A DNA stretch of 64,000 bases, from positions 78,975,300-79,039,299 of the forward strand of contig CM049314.1 of NCBI GenBank assembly GCA_026874595.1. The letters are read 5' to 3'. Shown in pieces: positions 1 to 8,723 of this stretch. The first letter of the stretch is position 1. Each line of letters opens with the position of its first letter. The position numbers and the translations under genes were made by a program. Below the pieces are notes generated by a model. The model saw only the letters and a list, made by a program, of their open reading frames with translations. It was not told the DNA's origin and did not search any database. This DNA is from Sipunculus nudus. Its lineage: Eukaryota > Annelida > Sipuncula > Golfingiida > Sipunculidae.

Positions 1-438
1 TATAAAGTATCAGAATTTTCTATTTCTGATTTTGCTTAAACGATTTAACCCTTAAATTTTACATTCACCTTCACTGACACGTGCAATTATATAGCCAGGG
101 AAGCAGTCTGTGTCCCTATGGGTCATATTCGTATATATTTATAGAAAAATGCTTAAATTGTGTGGTGTTTTATCGTGAGCAAAGCATAAGCAAAGAATAA
201 GCAAACTGTAAGCAAAGGAACTGTGTCTTCATAAATCCTTTTTGCTACTTATTACTTAAGAAATAATGAATTACTCTTCTTCCCGGGTATCTATTTCTGT
301 CTAACATGGTGCAAAACTGTAGAAAAATTGAGGGAAAATATGCAAAAGGGTCACCAAAATCCACAATTTTACTTTTTTAAAGTATCAGAATTTTCTATAT
401 CTGATTTTGCTTAAACGATTTTACCCTTAATTTTTAGA

Positions 439-460
439 TTCACCTTCACTGACAGGTGAA
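439..460. repeat. Inverted repeat II, type B (7-bp arms, 8-base loop)
   Basis: The arms TTCACCT (439-445) and AGGTGAA (454-460) are perfect reverse complements around the loop tcactgac. This lies just before the agccagg box at the right end of the B monomer. In type A the right arm reads cgtgcaa, which leaves only an imperfect pairing, so in A/B dimers an intact copy alternates with a weakened one. Confidence 0.88.
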
Positions 461-478
461 AATATATAGCCAGGGATT

Positions 479-854
479 CAGTCTGTGTCCTTATGGATCA
501 TATTTGTATATATTTATAGAAAAATGCGTAAGTTTTGAGGTGTTTTCACCGTAAGCAAAGCATAATCAAAGCGTAAGCAAACTCTAAGCAAAGGAACTGT
601 GTCTAGATAAATCCTTTTTACATCTATTTTCTAAAGAAATAATGTATTATTCTACTTTTCTGTAATATAGTTCTGTCGAACATTGTGTTAAACTGTAGAA
701 AAATTGAGCTAAAATATTCAAAAGGGTCTCAAAAATCCACAACGTTACTTTTATAAAGTATCAGAATTTTCTATTTCTGATTTTGCTTAAACGATTTAAC
801 CCTTAAATTTTAGATTCACCTTCACTGACACGTGCAATTATATAGCCAGGGAAG
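479..854 (+). repeat. Type A monomer (reference copy, 376 bp)
   Basis: Type A is marked by aaaatgcgtaagttttgag after the TA-rich stretch, actctaagc in the third subrepeat, the ttttacatctattttctaaa segment, ttttctgtaatatag in place of the CCCGGG box, attgagctaaaatattc, acaacgttacttttat, cgatttaacccttaaat, and the right end gacacgtgcaattatatag. It lacks CCCGGG but keeps TCGAA. It alternates with type B in the dimeric stretches. This copy has a one-base change (tccttatgg) near its start and the ataatcaaagc variant in its second subrepeat, shared by many A copies that follow a B copy ending in gggattcag. Confidence 0.9.
760..781. repeat. Inverted repeat I, type A (7-bp arms, 8-base loop)
   Basis: The arms ATCAGAA (760-766) and TTCTGAT (775-781) are perfect reverse complements around the loop ttttctat. 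The same structure is present in most A copies. In D and D' copies the outer pair is exchanged but still paired (see 2,253-2,274). In B copies the innermost pair is lost (ATCAGA-N10-TCTGAT). In C, E and G the segment is replaced by a gtagcggattttt sequence and the dyad is absent. The A3082 copies with tatctgaattttc (3,379 and relatives) break the left arm. Confidence 0.85.
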
Positions 855-1230
855 CAGTCTGTGTCCCTATGGGTCATATTCGTATATATTTATAGAAAAA
901 TGCTTAAATTGTGTGGTGTTTTCATCGTAAGCAAAGCATAAGCAAAGCGTAAACAAACTGTAAGCAAAGGAACTGTGTCTTCATAAATCCTTTTTGCAAC
1001 TTATTTCTTAAGAAATAATGAATTACTCTTCTTCCCGGGTATCTATTTCTGTCGAACATGGTGCAAAACTGTAGAAAAGTTGAGGTAAAATATGCAAAAG
1101 GGTCACCAAAATCCACAATGTTACTTTTTTAAAGTATCAGAATTTTCTATATCTGATTTTGATTAAACGATTTTACCCTTAATTTATAGATTCACCTTCA
1201 CTGACAGGTGAAATTATATAGCCAGGGAAC
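855..1230 (+). repeat. Type B monomer (reference copy, 376 bp)
   Basis: Type B is marked by aaaatgcttaaattgtgtgg, the third subrepeat gtaaacaaact, ttcataaatcctttttgcaa, acttatttcttaagaaata, the CCCGGG box followed by tatctatttctgtcgaac, gggtcaccaaaatccacaat, a run of six T before aaagtatcag, ctatatctgattttgatt, and the right end TTCACCT-N8-AGGTGAA followed by ttatatagccaggg. It is one half of the roughly 751-bp A/B dimer. Its minus strand is open for 64 codons in many copies, which follows from sequence conservation and is not evidence of a gene. Confidence 0.9.
927..970 (+). repeat. Internal 11-bp subrepeat, four units
   Basis: Every monomer contains a short tandem array of an 11-bp unit, consensus rtaagcaaags. 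In this copy the units are 927-937 gtaagcaaagc, 938-948 ataagcaaagc, 949-959 gtaaacaaact and 960-970 gtaagcaaagg. Type a monomers have three units, which makes them exactly 11 bp shorter. The top strand of the block is almost free of T. Single-base variants within the units (ataatcaaagc, aagaataagc, ctaagcaaagg, ctgtgagcaaaag) are among the best markers of monomer type. Confidence 0.93.
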
Positions 1231-1595
1231 CAGTCTGTGTCCCTATGGGTCATATTTGTATATATTTATAGAAAAATGCGTAAGTTTTGAGTTGTTTTCA
1301 CCGTAAGCAAAGCATAAGCAAACTCTAAGCAAAGGAACTGTGTCTTGATAAATCCATTTTACATCTATTATCTAAAGAAATAATGTATTATTCTACTTTT
1401 CTGTAATATAGTTCTGTCGAATATTCTGTTAATCTGTGGAAAAATTGAGCTATAATATTCAAAAGGGTCACAAAAATCCACAACGTTACTTTTATAAAGT
1501 ATCAGAATTTTCTATTTCTGATTTTGCTTAAACGATTTAACCCTTAAATTTTACATTCACCTTCACTGACACGTGCAATTATATAGCCAGGGAAG
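1231..1595 (+). repeat. Type a: A monomer lacking one 11-bp subrepeat (365 bp)
   Basis: This is an A monomer with three rather than four 11-bp subrepeats (gtaagcaaagc, ataagcaaact, ctaagcaaagg). The loss of exactly one unit accounts for the 365-bp length. The same short form recurs at 9,475, 10,967, 15,085, 21,822, 24,065, 28,561, 35,682, 43,178, 50,355, 57,108 and 62,755. It usually follows a B copy ending in gggaaccag. In seven places (1,231; 15,085; 24,065; 28,561; 35,682; 43,178; 57,108) it stands directly before a C-D-E block, so it behaves as a type with a fixed place in the higher-order unit. This copy also carries the private changes gagttgtttt and tctgtggaaaa. Confidence 0.88.
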
Positions 1596-1971
1596 CAGTC
1601 TGTGTCCCTTTGGGTCATATTCGTATATATTTATAGAAAAATGCTTAAATTGTGTGGTGTTTTCATCGTAGGCAAAGCATAAGCAAAGCGTAAACAAACC
1701 GTAAGCAAAGGAACTGTGTCTTCATAAATCCTTTTTGCATACATTTTCTTAAGAAATAATGTGTTATTCTACTTCCCGGGAATCTTTTTCTGTCGAATAT
1801 GGTGCAAAAATGTAGAAAAATTGAGGCAAAAATATGCAAAAGGATTAAAAAATCCATAACTTCGCATTATGAAAGTAGCGGATTTTTATAATTGTGGTTT
1901 TGACTGAACAATTTTACCCATAATATTTAGATTCCTCATCACTTACAGGAACTTTTTTGTAGACAGGTAAA
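1596..1971 (+). repeat. Type C monomer (reference copy, 376 bp)
   Basis: Type C is marked by aaaccgtaagc, tttttgcatacattttctta, aataatgtgttattctac, CCCGGG followed by aatctttttctgtcg, gcaaaaatgtag, gaggcaaaaatatgc, aggattaaaaaatcc, tttcgcattatgaaagtagc, ggttttgactgaac, acccataat, and the right end TTCCT-N10-AGGAA followed by cttttttgtagacaggtaaa. It always begins a C-D-E block. Related but distinct copies at 12,831 and 18,827 have gcaatatgaaag and tcatcatttacagg. Confidence 0.9.
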
Positions 1972-2252
1972 CAGTCTGTGTCCCTATGGGTCATATTTGT
2001 GTGTATTTGTGGAAAAATGCTTAAATTGTGTGGTGTTTTCATCGTAAGCATAGCATAAGCAAAGAATAAGCAAACTGTAAGCAAAAGAACTGTGTCTCGA
2101 TAAATCCTTTTTGCATCTATTTTCTGAAGAAATAATGTATTATTCTACTTCCCGGGAATCTAATTCTGTCGAAAATGGTGCAAAATTGTAGAAAAGTTGA
2201 GGTAAAATATGCAAAAGGTTCACAAAAATCCAATATGTCACTCTTATAACGT

Positions 2253-2274
2253 TTCAGAATTTTCTATTTCTGAA
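2253..2274. repeat. Inverted repeat I, type D (7-bp arms, 8-base loop)
   Basis: The arms TTCAGAA (2,253-2,259) and TTCTGAA (2,268-2,274) pair perfectly around ttttctat, the same loop as in type A. Compared with type A, the outermost pair is T-A rather than A-T, so both sides have changed together. The copies at 54,0xx and 56,2xx (ttcataattttc) break the left arm. Confidence 0.85.
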
Positions 2275-2307
2275 TTTGATTGAACAATTTTGCCCTTAAT
2301 ATTTAGA

Positions 2308-2327
2308 TTCCTGATCACAAACAGGAA
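2308..2327. repeat. Inverted repeat II, types D and E (6-bp arms, 8-base loop)
   Basis: The arms TTCCTG (2,308-2,313) and CAGGAA (2,322-2,327) pair perfectly around atcacaaa (atcactaa in most other copies). The position in the monomer is the same as that of the B-type arms TTCACCT/AGGTGAA. The arm sequence differs on both sides, and pairing is kept. Type C has TTCCT-N10-AGGAA, one pair shorter. Confidence 0.88.
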
Positions 2328-2347
2328 CTATTTTGTTGCTAGGTAAA

Positions 2348-2723
2348 CAGTCTGTGTCCCGATGGGTTATATTCGTATATATTTAAAGAAAAATGCTTAA
2401 ATTGTGTGGTGTTTTCATCGTAAGCAAAGCATAAGCAAAGCGTAAGCAAACTGTAAGCAAAGGAACTGTATCTTGATAAATCCTTTTTGCAACTATTTTC
2501 AGAAGAAGTAATGTATTATTTGACTTTCAGGGAACCTATTAATGTCGAATATGGTGCAAAACTGTAGAAAAATTAAGATGAAATATGCAAAAGGATCACA
2601 AAAATCCATAATGTAACTTTAAGAAAGTAGCGGATTTTTATAATTGTGTTTTTGATTGAACAATTTTACCCTTAATATTTAGATTCCTGATCACTAACAG
2701 GAAATATTTTGTAGCCAGGCAAA
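2348..2723 (+). repeat. Type E monomer (reference copy, 376 bp)
   Basis: Type E is marked by ttatattcgtatatatttaa, ctgtatcttgataaatcc, gcaactattttcagaagaag, tatttgactttcaggg with no CCCGGG, cctattaatgtcg, aaaaattaagatgaaatatg, gtaactttaagaaagtagc, ggatttttataattgtg, and a right end gaaatattttgtagccagg. The following landmark takes the form caggttgtg. It carries an extra inverted repeat, AATTGT-N12-ACAATT, at 2,642-2,665. Confidence 0.9.
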
Positions 2724-3097
2724 CAGGTTGTGTCCCTTTGGGTCATATTTGTGTTAATTTGTAGAAAAATGCTTAAATTGTGTGGTGTTTTATCGTGAGC
2801 AAAGCATAAGCAAAGAATAAGCAAACTGTAAGCAAAGGAACTGTGTCTTCATAAATCCTTTTGCAACCTGTTTCTTAAGAAAAAATGAATTACTATTCTT
2901 CCCGGGTATCTATTTCTGTCGAACATGGTGCAAAACTGTAGAAAAATTGAGGTAAAATATGCAAAAGGGTCACCAAAATCCACAATGTTACTTTTTTAAA
3001 GTATCAGAATTTTCTATATCTGATTTTGATTAAACGATTTTACCCTTAATTTTTAGATTCACCTTCACTGACAGGTGAAATTATATAGCCAGGGAAC
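2724..3097 (+). repeat. Type F monomer (B-like, 374 bp)
   Basis: Type F resembles B but starts gtgttaatttgtag, has ttttatcgtgagc before the subrepeats, aagaataagc as second and third units, and ccttttgcaacctgtttctt, where one T is missing. It follows E in the C-D-E-F order at 16,578, 37,175, 44,671 and 58,588, where it also has cccggatatctatttttg. The reference copy here keeps CCCGGG and has private changes (aagaaaaaatg, tactattc), so it is not a perfect representative. Confidence 0.85.
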
Positions 3098-3473
3098 AAG
3101 TCCGTGTCCCTATGGGTCATATTTGTATATATTTATAGAAAAATGCGTAAGTTTTGAGGTGTTTTCACCGTAAGCAAAGCATAAGCAAAGCGTAAGCAAA
3201 CTCTAAGCAAAGGAACTGTGTCTTGATAAATCCTTTTTACATCTATTTTCTAAAGAAATAATGTATTATTCTACTTTTCTGTAATAAAGTTCTGTCGAAT
3301 ATTGTATTAAACTGTAGAAAAATTGAGCTAAAATATTCAAAAGGGTCACAAAAATCCACAACGTTACTTTTATAAAGTATCTGAATTTTCTATTTCTGAT
3401 TTTGCTTAAACGATTTAACCCTTAAATTTTACATTCACCTTCACTGACACGTGCAAATATATAGCCAGGGAAG

Positions 3474-3849
3474 CAGTCTGTGTCCCTATGGGTCATATTC
3501 GTATATATTTATAGAAAAATGCTTAAATTGTGTGGTGTTTTCATCGTAAGCAAAGCATAAGCAAAGAATAAGCAAACTGTGAGCAAAAGAACTGTGTCTT
3601 GATAAATCCTTTTTGCATCTATTTTCTGAAGAAATAATGTATTATTCTTCTTCCCGGGAATCTATTTCTGTCGAAAATGGTGCAAAACTGTAGAAAAATT
3701 GAGGTAAAATATGCAAAAGGTTCACAAAAATCCATAATGTCACTCTTATAACGTTTCAGAATTTTCTATTTCTGAATTTGATTAAACAATTTTGCCCTTA
3801 ATATTTAGATTCCTGATCACTAACAAGAACTATTTTGTAGCCAGGTTAA
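3474..3849 (+). repeat. Type D' monomer (376 bp)
   Basis: D' resembles D in its middle (gcatctattttctgaagaa, tgtcactcttataacg, tttcagaattttctatttc) but starts like A or B (catattcgtatatat), has ctgtgagcaaaag as its last subrepeat, ttcttcttcccggg, gaatttgattaaacaatt, and the right end aactattttgtagccaggtt. It opens a D'-E'-B' block. Other copies stand at 5,352, 25,932, 30,428, 37,925, 45,421, 47,672, 59,338 and 60,824; fused forms stand at 11,332, 17,328, 22,187, 32,680 and 40,176. Confidence 0.85.
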
Positions 3850-4225
3850 CAGTCTGTGTCCCCATGGGTCATATTCGTATATATTTATAGAAAAATGCTT
3901 AAATTGTGTGGTGTTTTCATCGTAAGCAAAGCATAAGCAAAGCGTAAGCAAACTGTAAGCAAAGGAACTATGTCTTGATAAATCCTTTTTGCAACTATTT
4001 TCAGAAGAAATAATTTATTATTTGACTTTTTGGGAACCTATTCCTGTCGAATATGGTGCAAAACTGTAGAAAAATTAAGATGAAATATGCAAAAGGATCA
4101 CAAAAATCCATAATGTAACTTTAAGAAAGTAGCGGATTTTTATAAATGTGGTTTTGATTGAACAATTTTACCCTTAATATTTACATTCCTGATCACTAAC
4201 AGGAAATATTTTGTAGCCAGGTAAA
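3850..4225 (+). repeat. Type E' monomer (376 bp)
   Basis: E' resembles E but starts ccccatgggtcatattcg, has aactatgtcttgataaatcc, aataatttattatttgac, tttttgggaacctattcctg, and ataaatgtggttttgattg. It follows D' and precedes B'. Copies stand at 5,728 and 7,225 (with tattatgac and tattatatgac), 26,308, 30,804, 38,301, 45,797 and 59,714. Many have ggtgcacaactg in place of ggtgcaaaactg, a change that marks the right part of the D'/E' hybrids. Confidence 0.85.
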
Positions 4226-4601
4226 CAGGTTGTGTCCCTTTGGGTCATATTTGTGTGTATTTGTAGAAAAATGCTTAAATTGTGTGGTGTTTTCATCGTA
4301 AGCAAAGCATAAGCAAAGCGTAAACAAACTGTAAGCAAAGGAACTGTGTCTTCATAAATCCTTTTTGCAACTTATTTCTTAAGAAATAATGAATTACTCT
4401 TCTTCCCGGGTATCTATTTCTGTCGAACATGGTGCAAAATTGTAGAAAAATTGAGGTAAAATATGCAAAAGGGTGACCAAAATCCACAATTTTACTTTTT
4501 TAAAGTATCAGAATTTTCTATATCTGATTTTGCTTAAACGATTTTACCCTTAACTTTTAGATTCACCTTCACTTACAGGAACTTTTTTGTAGACAGGTAA
4601 A
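4226..4601 (+). repeat. Type B' monomer (376 bp)
   Basis: B' has a B body (CCCGGG, gaacatggtg, six-T run) but starts caggttgtgtccctttggg with gtgtgtatttgtag, and its right end is ttcacttacaggaactttt followed by tgtagacaggtaaa, as in C. In B' the second inverted repeat is lost, because the left arm is from B (ttcacct) and the right from C (aggaa). This chimeric end suggests that B' arose by exchange within the loop of that inverted repeat. Copies with this end occur at 6,102, 7,601, 11,708, 17,704, 31,180 and 38,677. Confidence 0.82.
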
Positions 4602-5899
4602 CAGTCTGTGTCCCTATGGGTCATATTTGTATATATTTATAGAAAAATGCGTAAGTTTTGAGGTGTTTTCACCGTAAGCAAAGCATAAGCAAAGCGTAAG
4701 CAAACTCTAAGCAAAGGAACTGTCTTGATAAATCGTGTTTGCAACTATTTTCTGAAGAAATAATGTATTATACTACTTTTCTGTAATATAGTTCTGTCGA
4801 ATATAGTGTTAACCTGTAGAAAAATTGAGCTAAAATATTTAAAAGGGTCACAAAAATCCACAACGTTACTTTTATAAAGTATCAGAATTTTCTATTTCTG
4901 ATTTTGCTTAAACGATTTAACCCTTAAATTTTAGATTCACCTTCACTGACACGTGCAATTATATAGCCAGGGAAGCAGTCTGTGTCCCTATGGGTCATAT
5001 TCGTATATATTTATAGAAAAATGCTTAAATTGTGTGGTGTTTTCATCGTAAGCAAAGCATAAGCAAAGCGTAAGCAAACTCTAAGCAAAGGAACTGTGTC
5101 TTGATAAATCCTTTTTACATCTATTTTCTAAAGAAATAATGTATTATTCTACTTTTCTGTAATATAGTTCTGTCGAATATTGTATTAAACTGTAGAAAAA
5201 TTGAGCTAAAATATTCAAAAGGGTCACAAAAATCCACAACGTTACTTTTATAAAGTATCAGAATTTTCTATTTCTGATTTTGCTTAAACGATTTAACCCT
5301 TAAATTTTACATTCGCCTTTACTGACACGTCCAAATATATAGCCAGGGAAGCAGTCTGTGTCCCTATGGGTCATATTCGTATATATTTATAGAAAAATCC
5401 TTAAATTGTGTGGTGTTTTCATCGTAAGCAAAGCATAAGCAAAGAATAAGCAAATTGTAAGCAAAAGAACTGTATCTTGATAAATCCTTTTTGCATCTAT
5501 TTTCTGAAGAAATAATGTATTATTCTACTTCCCGGGAATCTATTTCTGTCGAAAACGGTGCCAAACTGTAGAAAAATTGGGGTAAAATATGCAAAAGGTT
5601 CACAAAAATCCATAATGTCACTCTTATAACGTTTCAGAATTTTCTATTTCTGAATTTGATTAAACAATTTTGCCCTTAATATTTAGATTCCTGATCACTA
5701 ACAGGAACTATTTTGTAGCCAGGTTAACAGTCTGTGTCCCCATGGGTGATATTCGTATATATTTATAGAAAAATGCTTAAATTGTGTGGTGTTTTCATCG
5801 TAAGCAAAGCATAAGCAAAGCGTAAGCAAACTGTAAGCAAAGGAACTATGTCTTGATAAATCCTTTTTGCAAATATTTTCAGAAGAAATAATTTATTAT

Positions 5900-7131
5900 G
5901 ACTTTTTGGGAACCTATTTCTGTCGAATATGGTGCACAACTGTAGAAAAATTAAGATGAAATATGCAAAAGGTTCACAAAAATCCATAATGTAACTTTAA
6001 GAAAGTAGCGGATTTTTATAAATGTGGTTTTGATTGAACAATTTTACCCTTAATATTTACATTCCTGATCACTAACAGGAAATATTTTGTAGCCAGGTAA
6101 ACAGGTTGTGTCCCTTTGGGTCATATTTGTGTGTATTTGTAGAAAATGATTAAATTGTGTGGTGTTTTATCGTGAGCAAAGCATAAGCAAAGAATAAGCA
6201 AACTGTAAGCAAAGGAACTGTGTCTTCATAAATCCTTTTTGCTACTTATTTCTTAAGAAATAATGAATTACTCTTCTTCCCGGGTATCTATTTCTGTCGA
6301 ACATGGTGCAAAACTGTAGAAAAATTGAGGTAAAATATGCAAAAGGGTCACCAAAATCCACAATTTTACTTTTTTAAAGTATCAGAATTTTCTATATCTG
6401 ATTTTGCTTAAACGATTTTACCCTTAATTTTTAGATTCACCTTCACTTACAGGAACTTTTTTGTAGACAGGTAAACAGTCTGTGTCCCTATGGGTCATAT
6501 TTGTATATATTTATAGAAAAATGCGTAAGTTTTGAGGTGTTTTCACCGTTAGCAAAGCATAAGCAAAGCGTAAGCAAACTCTAAGCAAAGGAACTGTCTT
6601 GATAAATCGTGTTTGCAACTATTTTCTGAAGAAATAATGTATTATTCGACATTCAGAGAATCTATTTCTGTCGAATATGGTGCAAAACTGTTGAAAAATT
6701 GAGGTAAAATATGCAAAAGGATAAAAGAATCCATAATGTCACTTTAAGAAAGTAGCGGATTTTTCTAATTGTGGTTTTGATTGAAGAATTTTACCCTTAA
6801 TATTTACATTCCTGATCACTAACAGGAACTTTTTTGTAGCCAGGTAAACAGTCTGTGTCCCCATGGGTTATATTTGTGTGTATTTGTGGAAAAATGCTTA
6901 AATTGTGTGGTGTTTTCATCGTAAGCAAAGCATAAGCAAAGAATAAGCAAACTGTAAGAAAAGGAGCTGTGTCTTGATAAATCCTTTTTACATCTATTTT
7001 CTAAAAAAATAATGTATTATTCTACTTTTCTGTAATATAGTTCTGTGGAATATTGTGTTAATCTGTAGAAAAATTGAGCTAAAATATTCATAAGGGTCAC
7101 AAAAATCCACAACGTTACTTTTATAAAGTAT
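5900..7131. repeat. Four-monomer duplication, first copy (offset 1,499 bp)
   Basis: The order E'-B'-G-H is repeated at an offset of 1,499 bp as 7,399-8,630. Both copies share rare variants: gtagaaaatgattaaattg, where one A is missing; ttagcaaagc after ttttcacc; ctgtaagaaaaggagctg; and ttcataagggtc. They differ at six or more single positions (for example ttgaagaatt here against ttgaacaatt, and ctgtggaat against ctgtcgaat). The match ends at 7,132 (taag) against 8,631 (tcag). Just outside the left end the copies differ by two bases (tattatgac against tattatatgac). Confidence 0.88.
6476..6848 (+). repeat. Type G monomer (373 bp)
   Basis: G starts like A (catatttgtatatat, aaaatgcgtaagttttgag) and then has ggaactgtcttgataaatcg, where two bases (gt) are missing, tgtttgcaactattttctg, attcgacattcagagaatc with no CCCGGG, actgttgaaaaattg, ggataaaagaatccataatg, gtagcggatttttctaattg, and the right end aacaggaacttttttgtagc. 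It is followed by H. Other copies stand at 7,975, 12,082, 18,078, 31,555, 33,056, 39,052, 40,552 and near 46,548. Confidence 0.85.
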
Positions 7132-7224
7132 AAGAATTTTCTATTTCTGATTTTGCTTAAACGATTTAACCCTTAAATTTTACATTCACCTTCACTGACA
7201 CGTGCAGTTATATAGCCAGGGAAG
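6849..7224 (+). repeat. Type H monomer (376 bp)
   Basis: H starts ccccatgggttatatttgtg with gtgtatttgtgg, has aagaataagc and ctgtaagaaaaggagctg as last subrepeats, and then an A-like body (tttttacatctattttct, ctgtaatatagttctg, attcataaggg, right end gacacgtgc). It follows G. In this copy TCGAA is broken (ctgtggaat), as in only a few other monomers of the window. Copies with the variant gggttaaatttg and the box ggggtggtg stand at 31,929 and 39,425. Confidence 0.82.
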
Positions 7225-7398
7225 CAGTCTGTGTCCCTTTGGGTCATATTCGTATATATTTATAGAAAAATGCTTAAATTGTGTGGTGTTTTCATCGTAA
7301 GCAAAGCATAAGCAAAGCGTAAGCAAACTGTAAGCAAAGGAACTATGTCTTGATAAATCCTTTTTGCAACTATTTTCAGAAGAAATAATTTATTATAT

Positions 7399-8630
7399 GA
7401 CTTTTTGGGAACCTATTTCTGTCGAATATGGTGCACAACTGTAGAAAAATTAAGATGAAATATGCAAAAGGTTCACAAAAATCCATAATGTAACTTTAAG
7501 AAAGTAGCGGATTTTTATAAATGTGGTTTTGATTGAACAATTTTACCCTTAATATTTAGATTCCTGATCACTAACAGGAAATATTTTGTAGCCAGGTAAA
7601 CAGGTTGTGTCCCTTTGGGTCATATTTGTGTGTATTTGTAGAAAATGATTAAATTGTGTGGTGTTTTATCGTGAGCAAAGCATAAGCAAAGAATAAGCAA
7701 ACTGTAAGCAAAGGAACTGTGTCTTCATAAATCCTTTTTGCTACTTATTTCTTAAGAAATAATGAATTACTCTTCTTCCCGGGTATCTATTTCTGTCGAA
7801 CATGGTGCAAAACTGTAGAAAAATTGAGGTAAAATATGCAAAAGGGTCACCAAAATCCACAATTTTACTTTTTTAACGTATCAGAATTTTCTATATCTGA
7901 TTTTGCTTAAACGATTTTACCCTTAATTTTTAGATTCACCTTCACTTACAGGAACTTTTTTGTAGACAGGTAAACAGTCTGTGTCCCTATGGGTCATATT
8001 TGTACATATTTATAGAAAAATGCGTAAGTTTTGAGGTGTTTTCACCGTTAGCAAAGCATAAGCAAAGCGTAAGCAAACTCTAAGCAAAGGAACTGTCTTG
8101 ATAAATCGTGTTTGCAACTATTTTCTGAAGAAAAAATGTATTATTCGACATTCAGAGAATCTATTTCTGTCGAATATGGTGCAAAACTGTTGAAAAATTG
8201 AGGTAAAATATGCAAAAGGATAAAAGAATCCATAATGTCACTTTAAGAAAGTAGCGGATTTTTCTAATTGTGGTTTTGATTGAACAATTTTACCCTTAAT
8301 ATTTACATTCCTGATCACTAACAGGAACTTTTTTGTAGCCAGGTAAACAGTCTGTGTCCCCATGGGTTATATTTGTGTGTATTTGTGGAAAAATGCTTAA
8401 ATTGTGTGGTGTTTTCATCGTAAGCAAAGCATAAGCAAAGAATAAGCAAACTGTAAGAAAAGGAGCTGTGTCTTGATAAATCCTTTTTACATCTATTTTC
8501 TAAAAAAATAATGTATTATTCTACTTTTCTGTAATATAGTTCTGTCGAATATTGTGTTAATCTGTAGAAAAATTGAGCTAAAATATTCATAAGGGTCACA
8601 AAAATCCACAACGTTACTTTTATAAAGTAT
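7399..8630. repeat. Four-monomer duplication, second copy (offset 1,499 bp)
   Basis: This is the partner of 5,900-7,131. Private changes here include ttaacgtatcag, gtacatatttatag and aagaaaaaatgt. The same E'-B'-G-H order reappears, more diverged, from 11,545 to about 12,830 and from 17,541 to about 18,826, where its E' part is fused to D'. Confidence 0.88.
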
Positions 8631-8723
8631 CAGAATTTTCTATATCTGATTTTGCTTAAACGATTTTACCCTTAATTTTTTGATTCACCTTCACTGACAC
8701 GTGCAATTATATAGCCAGGGAAG

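Larger units (their letters stand above)
1..1595. repeat. A/B dimer region, left edge
   Basis: Monomers begin at 104 (B), 479 (A), 855 (B) and 1,231 (a). Bases 1-103 are the right end of an A monomer cut by the window edge. The repeat unit is the A/B dimer of about 751 bp. This stretch closely matches 9,840-11,331 and 13,958-15,449, which have the same B-A-B-a order. Confidence 0.88.
1972..2347 (+). repeat. Type D monomer (reference copy, 376 bp)
   Basis: Type D is marked by gtgtgtatttgtgg near its start, aagaataagc in the subrepeats, tctcgataaatcc, gcatctattttctgaagaa, CCCGGG followed by aatctaattctgtcg, ggtgcaaaattgtag, ggttcacaaaaatccaa, tgtcactcttataacg, tttcagaattttctatttc, and the right end TTCCTG-N8-CAGGAA followed by ctattttgttgctagg. 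It is the second member of the C-D-E block. Its first inverted repeat has arms TTCAGAA/TTCTGAA. Confidence 0.9.
3098..5727. repeat. A-D'-E'-B' block with A-like hybrids
   Basis: Monomers begin at 3,098 (A, with ctgtaataaagttctg), 3,474 (D'), 3,850 (E'), 4,226 (B'), 4,602 (G left part, A right part), 4,976 (B left part, A right part) and 5,352 (D', with acgtccaaatat). The 4,602 copy has the G-type ggaactgtcttgataaatcg and then tattatactacttttctg, so it joins G to A within the segment that carries CCCGGG in B. The 4,976 copy has a B-type start (gcttaaattgtgtgg) and A-type last subrepeat (actctaagc). Confidence 0.8.

Noticed and set aside
75-90. CACGTG in type A right ends as a yeast CDEI-like or E-box element
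   Set aside because: It has one mismatch to the CDEI consensus in its flank, and a 6-bp palindrome in a repeat present in dozens of copies is easily explained by descent.
1034-1056. A canonical CENP-B box
   Set aside because: The half elements TTCG and CGGG (minus strand) are 15 bases apart, while the known box needs 7. I kept the observation only as a low-weight finding.
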